Assembly (NCBI GenBank): GCA_003535305.1
Contig: DOHL01000039.1
Location: forward strand, 1-5,485
DNA length: 5,485 bases
Source of the DNA: Candidatus Acetothermia bacterium
GTDB taxonomy: Bacteria > Bipolaricaulota > Bipolaricaulia > UBA7950
Direction: 5' to 3'
The notes beneath the pieces are model-generated. The model made no database searches and was not told the DNA's origin. It was given only the letters and a program-made list of their open reading frames with translations. This document shows, in pieces, positions 1 through 4,620 of the stretch. A program made the position numbers and the translations under genes. Numbering within the stretch: the stretch's first letter is position 1; each line of letters opens with the position of its first letter.

Positions 1-619
1 CTACCCCTTCAGAATCCCTGTGTTCTATATGTTCATCATTACCGCCGATCTCAGCGGCCTGAGCCGCATCTACATAATATGCAACCTCTTCGAAGAGCCC
101 GTAGCGTAGTTTAAGCCCCAAGACGCGACGGACCAAAGCTTCGATCCGCTCTTCCCCGATCTGTCCCGCTTGGACAGCTTGCAGGAGCGCCTGCTGCATA
201 GCCACGAGATCCTCAGATTCCCCTGCGGACATGACCACATCAGCCCCGGCACGCACCGCCATCACCGCTGCCCTTCCGACGTCGAAGTGAGAGGCGATCG
301 CGTTCATGTTCATGGCATCGGTAACGATGAGACCGTCAAAGCCAAGGTGATAACGCAACAGACCGGTGAGCACCGCTGAGGAGAGAGTGGCCGGATAATC
401 AGGGTCGATAATCTCGACAATGATGTGGGCGGTCATAATGGTGTCGACTCCTGCAGCGATGGCCGCCTGAAAAGGGATCAGGTGGTCGTCCAACACAGCG
501 CGACCGAATGGCAGCTTGGGTAGATCATAATGAGAATCCACCTTGGTATCTCCATGGCCGGGGAAATGCTTGGCTGTGGCGATGACCCTGTTCTTCTGGT
601 AGCCCTTGACGGCGAGCGC
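1..619 (-). CDS. GH3 beta-N-acetylhexosaminidase, C-terminal part after a frameshift (runs off left edge)
   Basis: This is the downstream half of the NagZ-type glycoside hydrolase whose N-terminal half lies at 525-1217, one frame away. It is open without a stop from about 619 to the window edge. It carries the family's catalytic elements: the KHFPGHGDT loop (codons at about 571-545), then VDSHYDLP, whose Asp (538-536) and His (532-530) match the Asp-His acid/base dyad described for Bacillus subtilis NagZ. Next comes GLIVTDAMNM, whose Asp (319-317) is the expected nucleophile. The barrel ends with the usual helical part (ERIEALVRRVLGLKLRYGLF, about 141-79). NagZ-type enzymes remove terminal N-acetylglucosamine from muropeptides or chitooligosaccharides. 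A further C-terminal domain or the stop lies outside the window. The conserved residues argue that the frame break is recent or a sequencing/assembly error. Family assignment is secure; exact substrate is inferred. Confidence 0.85.
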
Positions 620-1217
620 CACCTACCATCTCTGGATCACTGCCGAAGGAGCGAACACCGATCACAGGATTACCGGGATTGCTATTGAGATCAGCCACCG
701 GGGCAAAGTTCCAATGAATCCCCATCGCCCGGGTCTCGCGGGCCGTGATCGCCGCCGCCTGATAAGCCAATTGAGGATCATATGTGGCTCCGATCCCCAT
801 CTGCTGAGGTAACGGCGTTACGCCTTCGGCGACATTCATCCGCGCCCCGAACTCAAAATCCACTCCCACCAGGATAGGAATACCTAACCGAGTCTTCGAC
901 GCCCATCGCTGAACTCTATTGGTGTATTCGGCGGTAAACTGTGGATTAGCTGTGCCGAAAAAGAGAACCGAGCCGATCCGGTAATCCTGGATCAGCCGTC
1001 TCGTCTCGTCCGAGGGCATGCCGTCGATGCCTTCGATGACCCGTACCATCAGCAGCTGGCCGATCTTCTCTTCGATGGTCATCTGCACAATAAGACGCTC
1101 TATCTTGCCATCCTGCACTACGCTTCCCCTTTCCATTCGCCCGCCAAGAAGGACGGAGATGAACACGACAACGGCCAGACCTCCTCCAGCAATTAACGTC
1201 TTCTTAGATGTTGCCAC
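525..1217 (-). CDS. GH3 beta-N-acetylhexosaminidase (NagZ-type), exported, N-terminal part; frameshifted near 620
   Basis: N-terminal half of a family 3 glycoside hydrolase. The preferred start is the GTG at 1217. It sits four bases after the upstream gene's TGA, behind a GGTGA ribosome site, and gives MATSKKTLIAGGGLAVVVF, a clean signal peptide or membrane anchor (about residues 5-26). The ATG at 1247 would overlap the upstream gene by 26 bases, adds ten odd residues and has no ribosome site. Visible GH3 landmarks, in residues from the GTG: MTIEEKIGQLLMV (46-58), GVDFEFGARMN (118-128), GIHWNFAPVADLNSNP (166-181) and NPVIGVRSFGSDPEMV (183-198). After DPEMV this frame loses homology and stops at 527-525, while the next frame continues the enzyme. 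It is probably outer-surface or periplasmic and cleaves GlcNAc from muropeptides. It is the third gene of a likely gntR-DUF1460-GH3 operon. Confidence 0.85.
   Translation of the reverse strand: MATSKKTLIAGGGLAVVVFISVLLGGRMERGSVVQDGKIERLIVQMTIEEKIGQLLMVRVIEGIDGMPSDETRRLIQDYRIGSVLFFGTANPQFTAEYTNRVQRWASKTRLGIPILVGVDFEFGARMNVAEGVTPLPQQMGIGATYDPQLAYQAAAITARETRAMGIHWNFAPVADLNSNPGNPVIGVRSFGSDPEMVGGARRQGLPEEQGHRHSQAFPRPWRYQGGFSL
610..630 (-). other. Frameshift site splitting the GH3 gene
   Basis: Reading frame and homology switch here. Upstream codons spell SDPEMV. The same frame then gives GARRQGLPEEQ, which is unlike GH3, while the frame beginning at 619 gives ALAVKGYQKNRVIATAKHF, which is. The simplest repair is removal of one G in the GGTGGCG run at 623-617. 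From memory of relatives, the distance from DPEMV to GYQ is about three residues short, so a loss of 8 bases is an alternative. There is no heptameric slippery run, so programmed frameshifting is not supported. Confidence 0.8.
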
Positions 1218-1221
1218 GCTA

Positions 1222-2094
1222 TCACCAACTCGGCAGTGACACTTCATTTATTCTAAACAGGATGATTCCCTCCCACCGCGTGAACGGAAATACCCTGAGA
1301 TAGTCTTCGATCACATTCACACCCCAGTCTCCTATCCCAAAGCGAGGAGCGCCGGAATGGAAGAGGTCTCCGTCGATAAGAAACCCTTCGTGCCCTACGA
1401 CAACGCCGATCTCCCAATTCGTGCGCTTGACAAAAGCCACTCCAAGCACCCGAGGTAGTTCTCGCAACAAGTCAGGGGTAAACCCTATTCGTGGAATATA
1501 GCTTATTGTCACTTCGCGGGTCCAGTTATCCAGCCGGCCTCCAAAGAGATAAGTGCCATCAGTTTTTCTGTTCAGCGTCAGAGTCACCTGCTTTAAAACA
1601 GCCGGATCCTGTACATACTGTTCGGTCACAGTTCTGAAGTAAGGATTTTCCGAGCTGGTGATCCTGTCGGTTGTAAAGTGATACCGGGTTTTAAAACCCA
1701 CTATTCCCTGTTTATAATGAAGCCAACGCATGTGTTCCAAAGCTTCTGCATATGAGTGAGCGTTTGTAAAAGCAACTACATAATGAATAAACATTGTGCA
1801 GTTAGTCTTATCGAACGGCAACCAATTATTAAGCTCGTCTGTAAGAGGGTCTAGAACATAACCGGCACCGAGATACGTGGTAGCAATGGCGTGAACACGA
1901 TCTTCAAAATCGGGGAAACGCCTCTGTAACTCAGCTAATACAGAATTCAGCTCACTGCGATTGAGTTGATGGATACGTATCAGATCCATAAACTCCTCAT
2001 CGCTCAGTTGTGATAAATCACCGCTATTTGATACCGCCGTACCGCACCATCCCATAACTGCTATGAGAAAAACAACTACAGCTGCTCTTTTCAT
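1222..2094 (-). CDS. Secreted DUF1460 protein (NlpC/P60-like fold, muramoyl-alanine amidase-like)
   Basis: A 290-residue protein with a signal peptide (MKRAAVVVFLIAVMGWCGTA, residues 1-20, cleavage near 20-24). The Cys at 17 does not sit in a proper lipobox, so a lipoprotein is unlikely. The body matches my recollection of the DUF1460 / AmiA-like family (PF07313). It has YLGAGYVLDPL (74-84), then FDKTNCTMFIHYVVAF (94-109) with Cys99 as candidate nucleophile in place of the usual DCTTFVE. Then comes HYKQGIVGFKTRYHFTTDRI (126-145), matching the family's YRDG...RLHY...DWI. LFHSGAPRFGI (244-254) carries the candidate catalytic His246, and a closing DYLRVFPF..WEGIILFRI follows. Family members are peptidoglycan peptide or amide hydrolases of papain-like fold. 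ATG 2094 has a strong AAGGAG site eight bases upstream. The gene lies 67 bases after the GntR gene and ends four bases before the GH3 start, so the three are probably co-transcribed. By eye it is AT-richer than the regulator gene. Exact bond cleaved is not known. Confidence 0.75.
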   Translation of the reverse strand: MKRAAVVVFLIAVMGWCGTAVSNSGDLSQLSDEEFMDLIRIHQLNRSELNSVLAELQRRFPDFEDRVHAIATTYLGAGYVLDPLTDELNNWLPFDKTNCTMFIHYVVAFTNAHSYAEALEHMRWLHYKQGIVGFKTRYHFTTDRITSSENPYFRTVTEQYVQDPAVLKQVTLTLNRKTDGTYLFGGRLDNWTREVTISYIPRIGFTPDLLRELPRVLGVAFVKRTNWEIGVVVGHEGFLIDGDLFHSGAPRFGIGDWGVNVIEDYLRVFPFTRWEGIILFRINEVSLPSW

Positions 2095-2100
2095 CTATAC

Positions 2101-2108
2101 GTCTCCTT
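2101..2108 (-). promoter_or_regulatory. Strong ribosome binding site of the DUF1460 gene
   Basis: The minus strand reads TTAAGGAGACGTATAG immediately before ATG 2094. AAGGAG is a near-perfect Shine-Dalgarno sequence with an eight-base spacer. It fixes this start and is the best ribosome site in the left cassette. Confidence 0.8.
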
Positions 2109-2154
2109 AAGCGCCATCGCTGTACTTAGATAATTTCTATCGTCTGTTTTTTAT

Positions 2155-2165
2155 TTGACAGTCAA
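2155..2165. promoter_or_regulatory. Perfect 11-bp palindrome TTGAC-A-GTCAA, possible operator
   Basis: The palindrome overlaps the stop codon of the regulator gene and opens the 67-base gap before the DUF1460 gene. The arms are five perfect base pairs around one central base. It is too short for a terminator and is not followed by a T-run in the direction of transcription. An internal operator for the adjacent GntR protein is possible, but GntR-family sites usually show GT...AC rather than GAC...GTC, so this is weak. Confidence 0.25.
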
Positions 2166-2917
2166 CGTAGTAACTCCACCGTGAACCGATACCGATCCCC
2201 GCGATAAGTCGAGCGGACGTACTCGATCGGCGTGCCGTTGTGCAGGTAGGTCAGTCGCTCAAGAACGAGGACCGACTGGCCAACATCGATCCCAAGCAGC
2301 CCGGCTTCGTACTCGTCGGCTGGTTTCGCCTCGAACGTCTGTCGGGCCCGCCCGAGACGTAGGCCGTAGCCCGCTTCCAGTGTCTTATATAGTGATTCTC
2401 CTAAGAGTCCCTGTTCTACCAGGCCGGGGCAGAGGTTGTGGCGGATGAACGAGGTCTGCAGCGCGAGCGGCTCCCCTTCAACCATCCGTATCCGTTGCAG
2501 CCGGATCAGTTCCTCATCTTCTGAGATTCCCATCTCTTCGGCTACTTCGGTATCGACAGTAATTTGAAAGTCGAGCACCTTGGCCTCGCTGGAAAGTCCG
2601 CGCTGCTCTGTGTCCTCGGTGAAGCTGGTCAGGTGGCGCAGTTGCTCTTGCATTCGCGTCTTAACAACGAACGATCCCCGCCCCTGCTCGCGGATCAGAA
2701 ACCCCTCGTTAACCAGCTCCGCCAGTGCCCGGCGGACCGTCATCCGGCTGATGCCGTAGCGCTCCTGTAGCTTGCGCTCAGGCGGGAAACACCCGTCAGA
2801 ATCGAACTTGCCCGAGGTGATCCACGAGCGCAAGATCTCCTTCAACTGGTAGTACAATGGGATCGGGCTCTGCCGATTCAGCGTCTCCGTTTTAACTGCA
2901 TCTTGTCCATATATCAT
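2162..2917 (-). CDS. GntR-family transcriptional regulator with UTRA domain (HutC subfamily, NagR/DasR-like)
   Basis: From ATG 2917 the protein has 251 residues, close to the usual 240-250 of NagR/DasR regulators. A winged helix-turn-helix spans about residues 15-85: QSPIPLYYQLKEILRSWI, then PPERKLQERYGISRMTVRRA, then LVNEGFLIREQGRGSFV. The rest is a UTRA ligand-binding domain (about 98-246), with ALQTSFIRHNLCPGL, LYKTLEAGYGLRLGRARQTFE, LVLERLTYLHNGTPIEY and the hallmark YRGDRYRFTVEL at the C-terminus. UTRA regulators bind small phosphorylated or amino-acid effectors; NagR/DasR relatives respond to GlcNAc-6-P or GlcN-6-P. A repressor of the downstream DUF1460 and GH3 genes is the natural inference. 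An upstream TTG at 2977 would add a hydrophobic 20-residue tail and lies upstream of the promoter, so I reject it. The exact effector cannot be told from sequence. Confidence 0.88.
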   Translation of the reverse strand: MIYGQDAVKTETLNRQSPIPLYYQLKEILRSWITSGKFDSDGCFPPERKLQERYGISRMTVRRALAELVNEGFLIREQGRGSFVVKTRMQEQLRHLTSFTEDTEQRGLSSEAKVLDFQITVDTEVAEEMGISEDEELIRLQRIRMVEGEPLALQTSFIRHNLCPGLVEQGLLGESLYKTLEAGYGLRLGRARQTFEAKPADEYEAGLLGIDVGQSVLVLERLTYLHNGTPIEYVRSTYRGDRYRFTVELLR

Positions 2918-2927
2918 AACATTATAA

Positions 2928-2956
2928 ATTATAACACAACAAAGATTGAAAATCAA
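2928..2956 (-). promoter_or_regulatory. Sigma70-type promoter for the GntR-DUF1460-GH3 cassette
   Basis: On the minus strand TTGATT (2956-2951) is followed by exactly 17 bases and then a consensus TATAAT (2933-2928). A second TATAAT sits at 2926-2921 but has no matching -35. The predicted transcription start is near 2921, only about four bases before ATG 2917, so the regulator mRNA would be almost leaderless; no Shine-Dalgarno is visible there. Confidence 0.6.
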
Positions 2957-2959
2957 GTA

Positions 2960-2969
2960 GACATTTGTC
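2960..2969. promoter_or_regulatory. Palindrome GACA-TT-TGTC just upstream of the -35 box
   Basis: A perfect 10-bp inverted repeat lies three bases upstream of the -35 hexamer of the GntR gene promoter. Its position would suit an activator or an autoregulatory operator. It shares GACA and GTC elements with the 2155-2165 palindrome but with different spacing, so a common recognition site is not shown. Palindromes this short also arise by chance. Confidence 0.2.
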
Positions 2970-2994
2970 CTATGCAAAATGAGTATGAGATAGC

Positions 2995-3430
2995 CTAGGT
3001 CTCCACGGTACCGAGTTCAGCTAACATCGGGAGGATATTCCAGTATGACGGTACAACATGATCAGGAGAATACTCAACGCATTGACACTGATCTCACCCG
3101 CTCGGCGAGCTTGCGCTGGATGCCGTACACCAACAGGTTTCGCTTGCGCAGCGAGAGCACTAATTCCCGGACCTGATCTCGCTTCGGTGCTGCGTGAGGA
3201 CCATGTTTGACATCCTTGAAGAAGCGTTTCTGGAGATTGGGATTGCGGCGGAACTGAGAACAAAGGACGCGAAAGGCGCCGGGAGAGTAACCGAATGTCT
3301 GGGCGACCTTCTGGGACGACTTGTTTTCAACGAAGTAGGCGCGCAGCGCTTCGTGCCGGTAGCGAAGAGGTTTTTCAGGAGTGAGGAAGAAGCAAGCCTC
3401 TTTTGTTATTTCATTTCGATTACTGATCAT
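2995..3430 (-). pseudogene. Decayed transposase N-terminal region (insertion-sequence relic)
   Basis: ATG 3430 (or TTG 3469) opens a frame with FFLTPEKPLRYRHEALRAYFVENKSS, then a helix-turn-helix stretch (KVAQTFGYSPGAFRVLCSQF), then RDQVRELVLSLRKRNLLVYGIQRKLAE. I recognise this as the start of a transposase family found in IS copies of diverse bacteria, but I cannot name the IS family with confidence. After KLAE the homology jumps frame to GEISVNALSILL (about 3095-3060), which stops at TAG near 3021. A third frame offers YWNILPMLAELGTVET, ending at 2995, which resembles the beginning of the catalytic core. A small internal loss and a truncation are therefore inferred. The DDE catalytic core is absent and no terminal inverted repeats are visible. 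The element separates the two gene cassettes and cannot be active on its own. Confidence 0.65.
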
Positions 3431-3469
3431 GGCATTTACATGCTTACTGCACGCTGAAACCACTGCCAA

Positions 3470-3733
3470 GAGCGGCGACTATTGGAGCAACTGATTAAGC
3501 GACTGGAAGCGGAGAAACGAGCAAAAGTATCTGTTGCTTATGATGCCGGCAATATGATATTTATATCGCGGATATCACTGCCAACGAGGAGATAAAAATG
3601 CCATTCCATGGGCTTTTAACACCAGAATCAACAAGCAACTCCTGTCATAGAACAATTCACCATTTACTATTCACTATTCACCATTCACTGCATTTTGGGC
3701 TCTCAATTCAAGATCTGAACTTTTTAATTTTCC
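3470..3733. other. Intergenic stretch without a confident gene
   Basis: This 264-base stretch lies between the transposase relic and the end of the PorV-like gene. It contains nested AT-rich palindromes (GATATTTATATC at 3556-3567 and GATATC at 3571-3576), the heptamer tract at 3655-3689 and T-rich sequence near 3720-3735. Two short plus-strand frames exist. A 45-codon one (3458-3595) includes LLEQLIKRLEAEKRAKV. A 48-codon one (3598-3744) has a good GAGGAG ribosome site six bases before ATG but translates the repeats. Neither resembles a known protein to me. No rho-independent terminator serving the PorV-like gene was found. Confidence 0.5.
3655..3689. repeat. Five tandem heptamers (ATTCACY-type)
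   Basis: The plus strand reads ATTCACC, ATTTACT, ATTCACT, ATTCACC and ATTCACT in uninterrupted succession, 35 bases in all. The units differ only at positions 4 and 7. Short heptameric tandem repeats of this type occur in intergenic regions of several bacterial groups, notably cyanobacteria. Here it lies in the non-coding gap downstream of the PorV-like gene, next to the transposase relic. Confidence 0.85.
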
Positions 3734-4606
3734 TTAAAACCTAAATGTGAACGATATACGATGGCTCGCAGGCAGGTATCGATGGATGACGTAAGCCCAA
3801 TCGAAGCGGAAGGCGAAGAACTCGATCGTTGCTCCAAAGGTCGTCATCAGTCCATCTCTCCCCGCTCTGAGGCCGAGACCTCCTGTCCATACCTCGACTC
3901 CGAACATACTTTTTATATCTCTGCTGATCAGTCCAGCGAGATCGAAGACAGGGTTGAGTCGTAAATTTCCCCACAACGGGACTGTGCCGGCGATACCGAC
4001 CCGCAGATCGGTCGGCCAGCCTTCTCTATGGCCTCTGGCAAAGCGGATCGGTTCGGAAACGAGACTCTCCACCATCGCTCCCAATCGCAGATACTCTCCT
4101 GTAATCAAGATCGAAGCGTCAACGGTCCAACCGAATCCCGACGTCGGCTCTACTGCCTGGAACATCCTCAGCCGTGCCCCAAAAGCAAGAGAGACTTCTC
4201 CAGTAGAGATCAGCGGGATACCGGTAGAGACGATCGCTCCGCGACTCATATAGCGGAACGGATCAAACTGCGGGCCGGTAATTATCCCGCTGTCAAGTTG
4301 GAGGAAATTAACACCGAAGAACGGCAGAGCTACGCCAACAGCAGTGAAACTCGCTGCGCCGAACTGATGTGTAACGAGTGATGTAACGCCGATTATCCGG
4401 TTAAGTCCTAACCCAGCGGGATTATAGAAGACAGCGTTCTCATCATCGGATAACGCAATGAATGCCCCGCCGATTCCAAGCGGCCGTGCGCCGCTGCCGA
4501 TCTGGAAGATTGCTGCCACATCAACGAATTCATTTGCCATACCCGGCAATTTAACACACCAGATCAGAACCGACACCACAAGCAACGTTTTTTTCCATCT
4601 GCTCAT
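3734..4606 (-). CDS. PorV/PorQ-family outer-membrane beta-barrel protein
   Basis: A 290-residue protein with a signal peptide (MSRWKKTLLVVSVLIWCVKLPGMA, cleavage near 24). The N-terminal family signature follows: FQIGSGARPLGIGGAFIALS, then DDENAVFYNPAGLGLNR (34-70), matching the GARALGMGGAF...WNPAGL pattern of PorV/PorQ proteins. The remainder is alternating beta-strand with many aromatics and glycines. It ends in SFTFRF, whose terminal Phe is the usual signal for outer-membrane barrel insertion. PorV of Bacteroidota shuttles type IX secretion cargo from the translocon to the attachment complex; relatives in other phyla have no tested role. ATG 4606 overlaps the TGA of the upstream protease gene (ATGA), and GGTGA lies about eight bases upstream, so translation is probably coupled. 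It could instead be a general porin-like or transport barrel; family membership is firm, role inferred. Confidence 0.82.
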   Translation of the reverse strand: MSRWKKTLLVVSVLIWCVKLPGMANEFVDVAAIFQIGSGARPLGIGGAFIALSDDENAVFYNPAGLGLNRIIGVTSLVTHQFGAASFTAVGVALPFFGVNFLQLDSGIITGPQFDPFRYMSRGAIVSTGIPLISTGEVSLAFGARLRMFQAVEPTSGFGWTVDASILITGEYLRLGAMVESLVSEPIRFARGHREGWPTDLRVGIAGTVPLWGNLRLNPVFDLAGLISRDIKSMFGVEVWTGGLGLRAGRDGLMTTFGATIEFFAFRFDWAYVIHRYLPASHRISFTFRF

Positions 4607-4620
4607 CGTCTGATCACCAA
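4603..4620 (-). promoter_or_regulatory. Stop-start overlap and ribosome site coupling the protease and PorV-like genes
   Basis: The minus strand reads TTGGTGATCAGACGATGA. GGTGA serves as a ribosome site about eight bases before ATG (4606-4604), and the TGA of the protease gene (4605-4603) shares two bases with that ATG. Ribosomes ending the protease can restart directly on the PorV-like gene. Almost the same TTGGTGAT string precedes the GTG start of the GH3 gene at 1217. Confidence 0.7.

Noticed and set aside
70..252. 60-residue minus-strand ORF MPGLMWSCPQGN...
   Set aside because: It is an out-of-frame shadow of the GH3 C-terminal half, which is open through the same bases in the correct frame.
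610..630. Programmed ribosomal frameshift in the GH3 gene
   Set aside because: There is no slippery heptamer or obvious downstream pseudoknot, and GH3 enzymes are not known to use recoding.
820..860. VDFEFGARMN in the GH3 protein as an active-site oddity (versus DQEGGRV in NagZ)
   Set aside because: As I recall, secreted GH3 relatives in Bacteroidota and neighbouring phyla commonly carry DFE-x-G variants here, so it is a subgroup trait rather than an anomaly.
2918..2977. TTG 2977 as the start of the regulator
   Set aside because: It adds a hydrophobic 20-residue tail unlike the family and places the start upstream of the only good promoter.
3194..3457. 87-residue plus-strand ORF (MRTMFDILEEAFLEIG...)
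   Set aside because: It is antisense to the recognisable transposase N-terminus; the minus frame carries the homology and this one resembles no family I know.
3655..3689. CRISPR array
   Set aside because: The units are seven bases long with no spacers, so this is a simple tandem repeat.
3690..3735. Hairpin TTCAAGATCTGAA followed by TTTTTAATTTT as a terminator
   Set aside because: The stem is only four AT-rich pairs and the T-run faces the plus strand, so it cannot end the minus-strand PorV-like transcript.
3954..4381. Overlapping plus-strand ORFs of 99 and 117 residues
   Set aside because: They lie wholly antisense to the PorV-like gene, have biased basic and polar composition and no recognisable domain.
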